From Melastoma dodecandrum (Eukaryota; Streptophyta; Magnoliopsida; Myrtales; Melastomataceae): a DNA stretch of 64,000 bases. The notes under the pieces are model-generated. The model was given only the letters and a program-made list of their open reading frames with translations, did not search any database and was not told the origin of the DNA. A program made the position numbers and the translations under genes. The DNA lies in the NCBI GenBank assembly GCA_029817715.1, contig JARUPY010000396.1:2356001-2420000 (forward strand). The letters are read 5' to 3'. Positions 13,000-24,845 of the stretch are shown one piece after another (position 1 is the first letter of the stretch; every line of letters begins with the position of its first letter).

Positions 13000-13352
13000 T
13001 GGTCCCGGACGAATGATCGAGTACAAGGGCAATTGACGACGAAATCGGTCGGAAGCTTGTTCTTCTTAAGAACTATGATTGTGATTGTGATAAGGGCTCG
13101 TCGGAGAGAATCCTTCGATCTCACTTCTCTATAGGGAAAAGTAAACCGTTGTTTTTCCTGGTCTACTTCCTCCCATAAATAGGTAGGTATTAAATAGCAT
13201 ACTCGAAATCCCCAATTACCAAATAACTAAAAATAAAAATAGGAAAATAAATATTACCCTTATCGGCCCAATCTTATCTTATCTTCAACCCAATCTTACT
13301 CATATTCTTAATTTCAATTATTCAAATTCTTATTTTAGAAAGTACCGTATCA
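13000..13352 (-). repeat. 5' LTR (right copy) of gag-only gypsy element
   Basis: On the minus strand it begins TGATACGGTACTTTC and ends GTCCGGGACCA, directly next to the primer-binding-like site. It is a diverged copy of 11599-11904. Confidence 0.75.
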
Positions 13353-14150
13353 TCCTACAACCAGGTCTCTAAATGCATCGTGAGCATGGCGAGGTAGTGT
13401 CTGACACTGGTTCAGATACGAGAAGTCTTAGTAATATGAGTTACGATATCAAACATGTACATGTGTGGTCATCTATCATAACTGGCCAGGCATCCGGATC
13501 AAGAAGACAATCACAAATCAAGTTTATGATAACTATCATACACAATACAGACAGGTAAGAAACAAATACATAAGTAGAGAACATAACGGGTGCTCAAATG
13601 TAGTGAAACAACTTTCAATTCGTCGAGCATTTTTTTCTACCATGCAAACCATTTGTTCTCTTTCAGGTATCATATGATCATGCATGAAATGTGGTGTCAA
13701 AGTTTCATAGACAGTCTTGCTTTCCTTATTCGTGGTTCATGCAGGAGCAAAATATCTTTTTACTTTATTTTATAATGTTAGAGATATCTTAGGAATATTA
13801 TAATAGATTTTTTTTAGATCTTTCGCATTTGGCTTGCAAGAGACAAGAATGTTATTGTTTACCATATTTCTTGATATTAAAAGTTTCTTGAGACAAATAC
13901 TAGAATTCTCCAATCATTCTCTTCATCATAGTCATTTTCTCCTAATTTTTATGTGATTTCTCCTATTTTCACTTCCCTACTCTATCAATTGGCATCGGAT
14001 CTTGGGTTCTACCTTAAGGTTACAGTTTAGGATTTCACGATAGCTAATAGTGGTAGAGGTTGTGAGATAGGGTTCAACATAAATATAAGGAACTTGCTGA
14101 GATGCAAAGTACGATTGAACAAATGCTGCTGCGACAGGAACGCATGGGAG
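13353..14150. other. Intergenic, nothing recognised
   Basis: Only short unrelated frames are present on both strands. No repeat boundary or RNA gene was seen. Confidence 0.4.
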
Positions 14151-14429
14151 CCTGAATAAAATGTGACTCCCGTCCTTCACTGGTCATGAGAGGAAATACC
14201 TCACTTTGCACATTATGCGGAGAATTCTATTCCACATCCACGAGCTGCTTGTTAGCACTCTAGCCGTCTAAAGACTCGTACCCTTTAGCATCTCGCAGTG
14301 CACCAAAGATGCCCATATTGAGTTCTCTGAAGCTCCACACAGGTTCCATACATGCTTCATGAGATCCACCATGTTCCACTATAGTGGTTGTTTAACACCC
14401 AGACATCCTCCCTATGAATACATATTTCC

Positions 14430-14840
14430 TCCCATCACACATTTGCCTTCTTCACAAGTTCTGCCTTTCCTCCCCAAAGAAAGTTGGACATAACTCTATT
14501 TACATTGTCGGATAACACTATAAGTAAGGGAACTATCATAGACTAATAAGCTTGGATAGTAAATAGTATAGCTTCTTCTTCGCCCAGGCAACAATTCTGC
14601 GTGTTATCGGTTCCACCAAAGGCTTACAATCTCTCTCTGGTAGACAGCTTCATCGTCTCCAGCGAAATACCTAAGTATCGTAAAGGGAACGAGGCCTCTC
14701 CAAAACCAGTTTCCCGTAGGATTTGTATCTTCACACTATCATCCACCCTCCCAAAGACTATCTCGCTTTTGGCTTACTTAACTTATGGTCAGACCAAAGG
14801 GCGAATGTGTTTAGAGCCTTTGTTGACTCCTCACCATGGA
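14430..14840 (-). pseudogene. LINE-1-type retrotransposon fragment (reverse transcriptase 3' part)
   Basis: The minus strand encodes SEIVFGRVDDSV, then FPLRYLGISL, the plant LINE signature just after the reverse transcriptase core. After an in-frame stop and a frameshift it gives RRIVAWAKKKLYY, then SNFLWGGKAELVKKANV. Order and spacing fit the region downstream of the catalytic palm. The catalytic YADD segment, endonuclease and ORF1 are missing, so this is a dead fragment. Weaker similarity may extend to about 14200. Confidence 0.7.
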
Positions 14841-16139
14841 ATTAGATTTGACTAAAAAAAGGATTATTCTTAGACGCGTTGGATTTTTATCAGCTTCACC
14901 ACATTGCCACAAGTCAAGCCCTCTAAGGTGAGTTCTCCACGTTGCACATGGATAGTTTTCGGTCGAAGATCGAACCATTAAAATCCATAACAATGATCCA
15001 ACGTCACTTTGATACCATTTATTAAGTATTTTAGACATGGATGTGCCGAAGTGAAAATACATTCTACTCTTGGGACACATCTATTTATAATTTATGAAAA
15101 TACATAAAATTTAGTATCTCATAAATATATTATAGGATGTTATTTTAAGTATAAAAATTAATTTAGATAATACAATAAAATATTATATTGAGAATAAAAT
15201 TGAAAAATAATGGGTTGTTTGGTAAATAGAATTCATTTAAATTAGAATAAAATCAATTGGAATCGCAAATCCATCTAAAATAATATATTGGTATGAGTTT
15301 AATAACTCTACGAAAGTAAAGTTATTTAATACTCTTAACGGGGCTTTACATACATGGCTAGTTATGCGAGTTCATGTTAGATTTTTATAACTTTTGTCAT
15401 ATTTTTAGTTTAGTTTATTGTTAAGTGGTTTTTTCTTATTTTATTAGATTTTAAGTTTATTTTGAGATTAATTGAAAAACAGTTAATGTGAACAATCAGC
15501 ACTTGATTTTCTTAATATTTTTTAATTATTCTCATGAGGGCAGCAACACAACTCATAAACTAAACCAGAATATAATATCCTCACAGATTTTTGAACTAGT
15601 GAGAACCACTTATCTATCTTTCCGAGTACATGCTTTTCATCATCTATGTCCGGTCGGAGTTAATTGTAGGCTTTTAAATATTATCCCTCGTAATGAATTA
15701 CAATTTCATTTTGAAAAATGTTATCTTTAGTAATAAACAATGTTTTCTTGTTTTCCTGCTAAACGAAAACAGTCTACGTCCTTAGTTGTAATTAGAAAAG
15801 CGTACCCCAACCCACTGCCGGGAGCTGCTGTAACCCATTGCTTATCTTTTCTGAGGTTGTCTCCCCAGCCACACATTTCTAACCATAACAAAAAATGGCA
15901 AATGTGAAAAAGGAACACCTGCCGGTGCCACACCCCACCCCACTTTCACTGCCTTAATTTAACATTATCAATCAAACCAGAAGAAGCACCACTTCATCAT
16001 CTTTGGTTTTCCTTCAAACACATTTCAATGCTTATTTGCAAGTTCGCTGCTCACTTCTTGTCCTAATCAAAATAATATCTGCTTGCTGTTCACAGGAGGC
16101 CTCATTGGTTGGAACTTTACTTACCTCTCTAGTTTAGGT
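14841..16139. other. AT-rich intergenic DNA and 3' flank of the CDF gene
   Basis: No gene recognised. The part next to 16140 is expected to contain the 3' UTR of the minus-strand CDF gene. Confidence 0.45.
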
Positions 16140-17850
16140 TTAGGGGGATAACAACTCATGCCTTCTCATGGAAGTTGAGTGACCGGGACAGTGCGGCTGG
16201 GTTGGCTTGTAAGAACGCCGAAGTTTCGGCCACCAGGCGCCTCGCTTCCCTGTTCGGCTGGAAGGCCTTGAATGGCCCGTTGTTATGTCGTCTTCGATTC
16301 CCAACGTCGCCCATATAGAGCTCTTCGCAGCTTCTCTAGGGTCGTCAATTCTCAGCGTCTTTGGTACCCAGAGGCATTTCTCAGAATTATCCTCCGTTGG
16401 AGACTCCTCAACACACGAGTTATCGGGTTTAACCATGTTCTCATCTCTAGAATGTTTTCCCAGAGATGGTGAGGTTGGACTAGTAGCAGCCACACAAGTT
16501 GCCGGAGGCGGCAGTGGCTGAGGAATCCAAGGAAAGCTCCAATAAGCGGGCAGGGGATAGAACGACATGGGAGTAACATGTTGCACCAACACAGGCGGTA
16601 GTACCGGATACGGCCAAGGACTGCCAGGAAAGCATGGCATCTGAGGGGGAATCTCCACTGAGTTCTGTAACCCGGCGTCATTTTCTCTTTTGCAATCCGG
16701 CCGTAAGCCCCCAGCCTGAGTGCCAATATCACCCCCATTCTCTCCATTCCTGCACGTGACAGGGATGATCACTTCCTCGGGTTTGTGAAACCCGTTTTGG
16801 GTGCGGTTTATTAACGAATTTTCTCCAATCCTGAGCACGGACGCCATCGATTCGCACAATCGAGTATCTGTAGGTCCAAATGTGAGGATGGTGCCGTTGG
16901 CCTTGAGCAGCGGTGAGTGGTTGAATCCATTAGGAATCTGCACTCCCTCGGGAATGGTAACGTGACGGCCATTAGAAGCCGGACTGGCATTCTTGCTCTT
17001 CCTACGCCCGGCACCCACAGGGACATTCCTCATCGTCCCACCGGCCGTCCAGTACCGTTGGCAGTTCTTACAGAAGTGACGAGGCTGGTTCACGTTGTAG
17101 TTGTTGTAGTAACAGAACTTGGTCTCCATGCTGTTACATCGGGGACACGGCAGTATCTTGTCAGGTTTCTTCAGTACTTTCTGTCCCAGGTCGCTGGTGC
17201 TTTGCTCCTCGTCGGCCTTAGAGCTGACCCCAGCAGCTGTTGTTGAATCAGAGCTACTGACTTCCTTCAAATTAACTAGCCGAGACTCGTCTTCCCTTTT
17301 GGCACCACTGTCGACCCCTCTAGCCCCGGAAGAGGTTTCCCTTGCCTGCACACCCAAATATGATTCAGATTGAATGCTCTAGCCAGGACCACGACTAAAT
17401 CCCACGGTCATACACTCCAGCCAGTGGCATAGCCGAACAAACAAATCAGCGATTCACGCCGACACGATCGTCAACATCAATCCAAAACACCAGTTCAAAT
17501 TTCCCAGCATCCACAAACGTCTCTTATTCCGAGCATATCACAGACAAAACAGAATCCAACAGAGCAAGAAGAAACCAATCAGGTATGAAAATCAATAACA
17601 AGATTTTTTATCAATCAATCACCTCATCATCGCTATCAACGTAGTCATCTTCCTCGAACCCCTCGTCCCGCTCTTTCTCCTCATCCCTTCCTTCTTCTCT
17701 GACCTTCCCGACAACCTCGTAGTCCCCTCCTCCTTTTCCATCATCATCGTCGTCGTCATCGACATCAGACCTTAGTCCCATGGGGGCATCGGCCAAGGGG
17801 ATGGTCTTGCCGAACAGCTTGATCGCCGAGTCCTTCGATTCCCCCGACAT
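16140..17850 (-). CDS. CDF: Cyclic Dof factor (CDF-type Dof zinc finger transcription factor), 2 exons
   Basis: Plant-specific nuclear regulator. CDF proteins bind AAAG-core sites, repress CONSTANS-type photoperiod genes and are removed through GIGANTEA-FKF1. Exon 1 is 17850-17623 (76 residues), starting [19 protein letters not shown], which is characteristic of the CDF subgroup. A GT-AG intron follows, and exon 2 is 17345-16140, ending at TAA. Total 477 residues, the usual CDF size. The acidic stretch at residues about 29-37 is coded by a GAT-rich run. The Dof finger lies at residues about 141-195 (CPRC and FCKNC provide the four zinc cysteines; [15 protein letters not shown] and [17 protein letters not shown] are present). 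C-terminal CDF motifs are present: [21 protein letters not shown] and the region near [20 protein letters not shown]. The frame is intact. Which CDF paralogue it is cannot be settled here. Confidence 0.95.
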
Positions 17851-18202
17851 TTCCGCTCTCTTTTTTTTTCCCCTTTCCTCTCCGAACGGAAAAACAGGGG
17901 AAGGGGATTCTGTAGAGAGAGAAAAATGGATTATAGAGAGAGAAGGGGCCGTGGGTGTGGGAGGGAGGCGGACAGACAACCCGACACGACACGTCTGTCT
18001 GTTTCTCCCTTCTATTAATTTTCGGTTCGGAGAGAATTGAATCTTTTTTGGGGAGTTTAATGAGGCCCGAGTGCCACGTCATCAGTGGGGAGGATTACCG
18101 GCCACAAGTTTTTGAGGGCCTTTTTCGCACTTTTTCTCTGGCCTTTTCCTCCATTAATTAATATTATCCTCCCCAAACCGCAGCACAGCCACAGCCACAT
18201 CA
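17851..18202. other. 5' UTR and promoter region of the CDF gene
   Basis: Pyrimidine-rich on the minus strand just upstream of the start codon, with GA/CT runs around 17920-17945, as in plant leaders. No sure TATA box was found. Confidence 0.45.
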
Positions 18203-18211
18203 AACCTTAAT

Positions 18212-18791
18212 GGCAAAATATCAATTTATGGACTCAAGTTTGAGACAACTTTCTGTTTTGTCATTAACTTAGTTTGTCGTATAATTTTGTCACAAACTTT
18301 TATTTTTATTTTGATTTTGGCCAATCATGAATTTCTTTTAACGAAAGCTAAACAAGGCCTTAATAGACAATTTTCATTTATCGACTAAAAAGAAAAGAAA
18401 ATTTAAAAATATGAAATAATATTGAAACATTTCATTTGTTTTTTTATTATAAAATTTTGATGAACAAATCAAATGAATTGAAAGCCGAAGTTAACTATAA
18501 TTGTTGATGTTGTCAAAAAATATGAAAAATCGATGAATGTCGGATGGTGTTCTATTAGGGGCGACTATTACGAATAAAGTAGATTATGAGACGAATGAAT
18601 GAGATGTCGAAACTCCACTATTAGAGGACACAAGTTAGATTATATTAAGGTCTTGTTTGGCTTTCGAGAAATTCATAATTGGCCAAAATCAAAATTAAAA
18701 CAAAATTTAGTGACATAATTATATAATAAACTAAGTTAATGACCAAACAAAAAGTTGGCTCAAAGTTGAGGCCATAAACGTATATTTTGCC
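18212..18791. mobile_element. Mutator-like MITE with long terminal inverted repeats
   Basis: Left arm 18212-18365 and right arm 18645-18791 are inverted copies of each other over about 150 bp. Both share, after reverse complementing one, GGCAAAATAT, TCATTAACTTAGTTT and TTTTGATTTTGGCCAAT. The element is flanked by a perfect 9-bp direct duplication AACCTTAAT (18203-18211 and 18792-18800). Long inverted repeats with a 9-bp duplication are diagnostic of Mutator-like elements. No transposase frame is inside, so it is non-autonomous. It lies about 360 bp upstream of the CDF start codon. Confidence 0.9.
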
Positions 18792-18800
18792 AACCTTAAT

Positions 18801-20182
18801 CCTAAGCCTCACTTGACTTTCGACTCGACCAAGTCTTTCATGCATTATTTATATATTTCGGGTAATTAATTTTAACAAAATAACTATTTTCTTGATCCGA
18901 AATTTAAAATATTTCTTTTATAATTTTAAATTAATATTATGATTTTATATAGCCTTATAGATATTACCTACTTCTCCAATTTGTCGTCAATATTATCATA
19001 CATAGTTTTTTTCTTTTATTATAATAATTTCCTACTTAGAATATATTCTCGCTCCACCTTTTGGCTGATTTTTTGGCCAAATTTTAAAATATTTTCGTTA
19101 AGAATTATATATGACCTTCTTAGAAATGATTTTAACCACTTCTCTGATTTGTCTCCTACTCTTTTTTATAAAAAATTTATCGAATTCAATAACTTGTATA
19201 TGACTTAAAAAGAAATCCCTTACAAAACAATAAAAAGGCAAATAACTTCTAAAAGGCGTTTGTATTCTCTTGTGAAGAGAGTAAAATCGCGTGCCATTTC
19301 AAAACAATAACGACGTCAAATTTTACTATATTCCCCCGTCGAAAGAAATGATCCACGTAAGAAATTATTTGTTTTAATTTATGATATATAAGATAATTAG
19401 TGACGATAAATCGGTAAAAGTTGATAATGCCGTTCCAATAAGACTATATATAAAATTTATAATATTAATTTAAAGTTACAAAAGAAATATTTTAAAGTTC
19501 GGATCACGGAAAGAAAATTCGGTACAAGTGTCATTAGGAATTAAATACCAATAAATATTCTACTTCTAGAAATTGCCCGGTGGATAATGCGAGGGGAATG
19601 AATATGGTCGTGCCCGGTGTTCATTGGATGGCATCGATGCATCGAAAAGTCGTCCACCGAAAAAGCATAACATTATAAAATACCTTCTTCTTCTTTCCCT
19701 TTATTTTTAATAATTATAAAGACTAAAAATAAAGTAATGGTCGTGGTTTTATTGTAACAACGTTAATCTTGTGGGGACATTACAAAAAATATAAGGAATT
19801 GAATAATTAATATGATAATGTTTCCAAATCCAACTGTCCGAATTCAGGGTCTTCTTTCCTTAGCTTCCAAGCTAAAAAAAATACATCACCTTTTTGCCCC
19901 CCCTTCTTAATCATTTAACCAAATAATAATAATAATAAAACAGTATCTTGGCCATGCTTTTTTCTTTCCTTTTTCTTTTTGCCTTGGTGTGTTTTGTTTT
20001 AATTGTGGTGGAGAATGTAAAGTGGCCCACGTTTTCAAAGGGTCCTGATTTCTTTCCCTCACGTGGATACCAACGTCATTTATGTACCTAACGCTGATCT
20101 CATGCTCAGGAAATCGTTCAATTTAACGGTTCATGGTCGAGTCCTAACCTTTGTTAGACGGTTGTTGTTGTTGTAAACTTTG
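18801..20182. other. AT-rich intergenic DNA
   Basis: No coding homology or RNA gene is seen. A (GTT)n microsatellite lies at about 20161-20173. Confidence 0.5.
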
Positions 20183-20488
20183 GTAAACGTTAGTTCGTAA
20201 AATAACTCGTGAAATAAGTTGGTTAAACATATAATTCATAGAGTAATGTCATTAACTCTGAGTTACAAACTCAGAGTTTTGATGTCCCTCAAATTATGAG
20301 TCTAAAACTCAGAGTTTTAAAAATGGCAGAATACTCGGGGTTTCACGGAACGTTAAAACTCTTAATTTATAACTTAAAGTCTTTGAAAATTGAATTTTGA
20401 ATTATAAACTCAGAATTAATGACATGAGTTCACGAATTTTATGTATGACTAACCTATTTCACTGAGTATTTTTGCGGACTGACGTTGC
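20183..20488. mobile_element. Inverted-repeat MITE, class uncertain
   Basis: The two ends form arms of about 85-95 bp. Reverse complement of the right end reads AACGTCAGTCCGC...GTGAAATAGGTTAGTCATAC..., matching the left AACGTTAGTTCGT...GTGAAATAAGTTGGTTAAAC... The words TGTCATTAA and CTGAGTT lie at mirrored positions. The core holds repeats of AACTCAGAGT. No clear target duplication was found, so the superfamily is open. Confidence 0.7.
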
Positions 20489-21771
20489 TTATGAATAATC
20501 ATCTTGTTGTTGTGTCCATCCGATAACAGTCTGTCCCTCTTAGTTTGGACTTCTTCTTTTTTCTTAACCAAAGTAATTGGTACATATCATACCCTACGTA
20601 GTGATGTAATGGCACCACATCCCATCACAAGTTAAATGTTGTGGCTATAAACATTACATAATTTTAGTATCCGATTTCACTCGGAATAAATATGATAAAA
20701 ATGTACGAGTACATGGTAAAAAAAAGAATTGATGACTCGAATAAAAGTATTTTCATAACAAGTTTATTTTTAAAACTCTTTAAAAAAACAGTCTAAATGA
20801 TCATAAAATTCTTCAGTTTTGAACATAAAAACTTCTAAATTCTTGTTGTTTCAAGAAAAAATATCTCTCTTTTTTCTTTTTATTTCCATTCTCATAAGAA
20901 TGAATATTATGACTATACGTTGGACATGAAAACTTCTTAATTCTCTATTTCTTTCTAATTTTTGTTATTATTTAATGATCAATTTCAAGATTTAAGTTGA
21001 TCCGAAGAATGATCTAAAGATTAGTAACAGATTGAATATTCACATGTGATTTATATTATTGATCTTCCATATGCCCAAAAAGCTGGAGACCCTTAAAATT
21101 ACCATCGGCTTTGTTTACATATGTTTGTATATGTATGTATTCTCTACCTTATCGGGGACAATGCTGTTTGTCGTTCTTCTTATATTTTTAAAAGAATAAC
21201 CCACGTGGGATTGGACCCCCTCCATTTTTTGAGACCTTTATTTTAGGCTTTTGTCTATCTTTTCATTGTCATCTTGAATTCCCAAGTCATTTTGTTCTTC
21301 GTCTCTACGACCATTAAACTTAATGGCCACAGATAATAATCATCTCTCTCTCGAAAGGCATCATGAGTCCACTCCTTGAAACCTATGACCTGAACCAAGA
21401 GGAAAACTATTACCACTGATGATGGAAGCAAACCCAAAATACAAGAGATGGGTCTCGAGAGATGCTGCTTTCGGTAACCAAGGAAATTTTAGTTGCTGCC
21501 TCCTTGAAGTTTAAAACATCCCAATGAGGCTTGGAAAACACTTGGCTCAAAGAAGACTTTCTTTATCAATAGTGGCCCGATCTAAAGAAAGGAGCGTTAT
21601 CGGTGATCGACTCCATCAACTCTTGTTAAGCAAGCAAGCATCCCGTCCGTGTCATTAAAATCGGCAGGCCCAAAACAACCACCCAGATCAATCAGAGAAT
21701 TTTCATTGGCTTCCGTGAATGGGAGCCCCTTGTTCTAGCCATGTCTGTGACTCTTTGCTGCCATGATTATT
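20489..21771. other. Intergenic, nothing recognised
   Basis: AT-rich to about 21.2 kb, then mixed-composition DNA with short frames only. Confidence 0.4.
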
Positions 21772-21976
21772 GACGAGCCCTCTACGCTTCTTCTCACTCA
21801 TGAAGCTCTTCATAGTTATGCCACAGCAATCGGACTACTCCTACTCCACTATCGGGATTGCTCAGTCCGGCATCGATCGATGCCTTCAGTGTCGATGGTC
21901 ATTACCGTAACAACATAAAAATTCAGGAAGTCGTTGTGGGGGTTGACACACTAAGGAGAGGGGCATACCAAATGCT
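21772..21976. repeat. 205-bp duplicated host segment, left copy
   Basis: Near-identical (about seven mismatches by eye) to 23715-23919, in the same orientation. It ends exactly at the left edge of a Copia-like LTR that starts TGTTAGTGTG. It is much too long to be a target-site duplication. Confidence 0.9.
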
Positions 21977-23714
21977 TGTTAGTGTGTGCACATATGTACC
22001 AAGGCACTTTGTAATATATGTGACTAGTTGTTAATAAAAAAATATTTACAGTTTATTAATTACTTTTCTGCTCGTAATTAACTTTAGGGTAAAGTCTCAT
22101 AGATTGATTATTTGTCAATCTAAAATTGTCCTTGATCGGATAGATGTTTAGATGGGACGTAAACATCTAGATCAACGCCGAGTATAACTTAGGTCGAGCT
22201 AAACCAAGAGATGGATGTCCAAGTTATACTTGGGGGTGCCTAAGTTTAGGGTACACTGGACACGACCCGTTTATAGAGAATACCACATATTAAGCGTCAT
22301 TGATCACTTCTCTTATTGAACGAGTGTAACTGATCTCCTGACTTGAAACCTTCATTTATTCTATGCGTGAAGTTGTCCACTTTGATGCCGTTAAAAGTAG
22401 TCTTTAATCGGATTGTGGGTAATACGGTTATTGGGTGTGCAGCGAAGCGTAGAGAGGATAGTATTGAGTCAATATAGGATTCATCATTCTCTTGGATTAG
22501 AGAGTTGACATCCTGGCCTCTTGATTGAGATATTAGTGATTTTAAACACACGGCCGTGGATGAACGTTTATCATTCAAGTTAAGATATATTATATCTCAG
22601 AAATCAAGTAAAATGATTAATTCAGTGATGACACATAATGCACTGAATTAATCAGGATGTCGGTGAGATGAAGAGATTGAATTACACAGAAATCGGTTCA
22701 TAGCGGTTTTGGTTCATGACCAATATTCTATTACGTTGGGTGACTGAAAACTATTGCTAGATGGTTACCTCAGTCTGTGTATGGATGTACATTGCCTTCG
22801 TATATAGAACCTAGAGGGTCGCACGCAAAAGCAGGTAGACACGGACATTGATTATTTAATTCTAATAGATATTAGAATTATAAATTTTCAGAATTAAAAT
22901 TTGTTGAACTACAAATTTATTCTGAAATATCGGAAGCACAAAATCCTAGTGTTGGATTTAAATTGGTAGAATGTGTCTAATTTACAGACAAAGTTTATAA
23001 TAATATAATATAATTATTAATTATATTAATGAGACATTAGTCATCCATGCTACATTCGTAGCTTTGCTACGTATTATTAATTGAATTAATTTCAATTAAT
23101 AAATTATAAATGACGGTACCCTATAAGATAGGAAATCTTACCTTATAAATTCAAGCATTCGGCTTGTACAGAGAAGATAAGAAGAAAAGAGAGAAATTCG
23201 GTCGGGGAATAGTATCTTAGTTCCTTTCGTAGAAAAGCTTCCGAGAGTAACGAAGTCTCCAATGACTAGCATTAATTGGAGATCGTCATGCCTGTGTCTC
23301 GTGTGCGTGGATACTTCTAGAGGAGCACGGTTGGGACTCTCGAAGACGGTCTTATCCGCAACGTTCATTGTTTTTTAACAATAAGGTACGAGTTATTAAA
23401 CCCATTTGACTAATCGATTTATACGTATCGCATAGATCCGGGTTGTGTTTCGGACAGTATTTCGAAACGAGCTTCCGCTGCGCCCGGTGAAAACCCGTCA
23501 GTGGTATTCGGGCTATTTTGTGATCGTATCGTATAAATCGATGTTTTACTTGTTTTAGAAAACTGTTTCATCCAAAATTTATCGTGGTTATTTAATTTTA
23601 TTCATTTGACCATACTAAGTTTGGACGAACAAAATGTTCTTGTTTGATTTTGAACAGTTTCTCTTCTAACTAACAGAAATACTTCGGCCAAGTTTTAAAA
23701 GTTTTAAAAGTTTG
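21977..23714 (+). mobile_element. Truncated LTR retrotransposon, probably Copia: one LTR plus leader
   Basis: Starts TGTTAGTGTG and runs to CCCGTCA at about 23500. A primer-binding-like sequence GTGGTATTCGGGC follows at 23501. This gives a single LTR of about 1.5 kb followed by only about 200 bp of internal sequence. The LTR end with CTTCCGCTGCGC just before the primer site resembles plant Copia LTRs. No gag, pol or second LTR is present. The truncation point near 23714 joins directly to a second copy of the left flank. Confidence 0.6.
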
Positions 23715-23919
23715 GACGAGCCCTCTACGCTTCTTCTCACTCATGAAGCTCGTCAAAGTTATGCCACAGCAATCGGACTACTCCTACTCCTCTATCGGGA
23801 TTCCTCAGTCCGGCATCGGTTGATGCCTTCAGTGTTGATGGTCATTACCGTAACAACATAAAAATTCAGGAAGTCGTTGTGGGGGTTGACACACTAAGGA
23901 GAGGGGCATACCAAATGCT
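23715..23919. repeat. 205-bp duplicated host segment, right copy
   Basis: Second copy of 21772-21976. It runs on into unique sequence AACTGAACC at 23920, which presumably continued directly from the left copy before the insertion. Confidence 0.9.
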
Positions 23920-24234
23920 AACTGAACCTTTGGAAATTTAGAAGTCCATTCGAAACCTGATACGGACAAGGAGTTATTCAAGCAACCTTAATTTGCATTG
24001 ATTAGAGAAGGTCTAACGCTGCTCACAGTCCGAGTGATCGAGTGAGCAAGTTGCGTGAGAAGGAGCCGAGCGAGAAGCTGTCTCTGATCAAGCAGTCCTG
24101 ATCGAGAACCTTAGACTGGCACCACTTGAGGAAACAACATGGAGATCTAGCAGTCTTCAGCAATGATCCTTGAGCAAGGAAGCTGAAAGGCTAGTCTCTC
24201 GTTACACAGACCGTTTCCAACATCCTCCACCTTC

Positions 24235-24845
24235 TATCATTTAATTACGCTAGTTGATTTAGTAGTTAAGTGTATTGCCACCATGGTGAAACCCATCTGA
24301 TTTGAATTATAATATTTTTCGGACATGTTTGTCTTCCTCTTTCTACTTCGGTTAGTGGATTTTAAGTGTCGCCGAGTTGAGTGTATCATTTTGTTGGTGG
24401 TGTATATGTATCTATCAAGTTGTCCATCGTCCTCGTTTCATTTTTTATGGCGTGTCTGCATCAGTGGAGCGTGGAGACATATCCTAACTTATTCGTTATC
24501 GGTGATGTATCTGTATCCGAAGTCATCGAGTCCTCCGTACCCTATCAGTGCAAACCGGAAGGAGGCCAAGGAGCTGCAGAAGCAATTGGACGAAGGCTCA
24601 TGTAGAAACAGTGTCAGCCATACTCGTCCTCAAGAAGAAGAAATCATGGAAGATTTACATGGACAGACGAATAATTAATAAAATTAAGGATGAAACATCG
24701 TTTTCACATCTCTCATCTAAATGACATGTTAGACGAAGTGGATAGAGCGCAAGTATTCTCGAAGATAAATATGGGAATTAGATATCACACGATTCACAAA
24801 AAGAAAAGCGAGATTAGATGATCGCGTTCAAAATGAGTAAAGGTA
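24235..24845 (+). pseudogene. Ty3/gypsy relic: LTR piece joined to a reverse transcriptase fragment
   Basis: The first part (about 24290-24520) resembles the end of the LTR of the gypsy element at 55933-61841, with the recurring GTGGTGTATMTGTATC word. The second part (24530-24845) in shifting frames encodes EAKELQKQLDE, then LNDMLDE, AQVFSKIN and a degenerate RYHTIH. These match the start of the reverse transcriptase in that element. Gag and protease, which should lie between, are gone. Several frameshifts and stops make it inactive. Confidence 0.7.

Larger units (their letters stand above)
11599..13352 (-). mobile_element. Non-autonomous Ty3/gypsy element, gag only, both LTRs present
   Basis: Two similar direct repeats (11599-11904 and 13000-13352) bracket about 1.1 kb. 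On the minus strand the 5' LTR is the right copy. A primer-binding-like site TTAGTATCAGAGCA follows it at about 12981-12994, and a purine tract GGAGGGGAATGA precedes the left copy at about 11905-11916. The inner part encodes only gag remnants on the minus strand. Protease, reverse transcriptase and integrase are absent, so any mobility would have needed other elements. No matching 5-bp target duplication was found, and the LTRs differ clearly, so the insertion is old. Confidence 0.8.

Noticed and set aside
13000..13352. Treating the two 12-kb region repeats as independent solo LTRs
   Set aside because: Same orientation, primer-like site next to one and purine tract next to the other, and gag in between fit a single element.
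17765..18082. Minus-strand 105-residue frame upstream of the CDF start
   Set aside because: It covers the CDF leader and reads a different phase over exon 1; the CDF frame has the family signature.
22840..23120. Possible MITE in AT-rich palindromic sequence with GTAGCTTTGCTAC
   Set aside because: It lies inside the 1.5-kb Copia-like LTR, which explains it; no target duplication was found.
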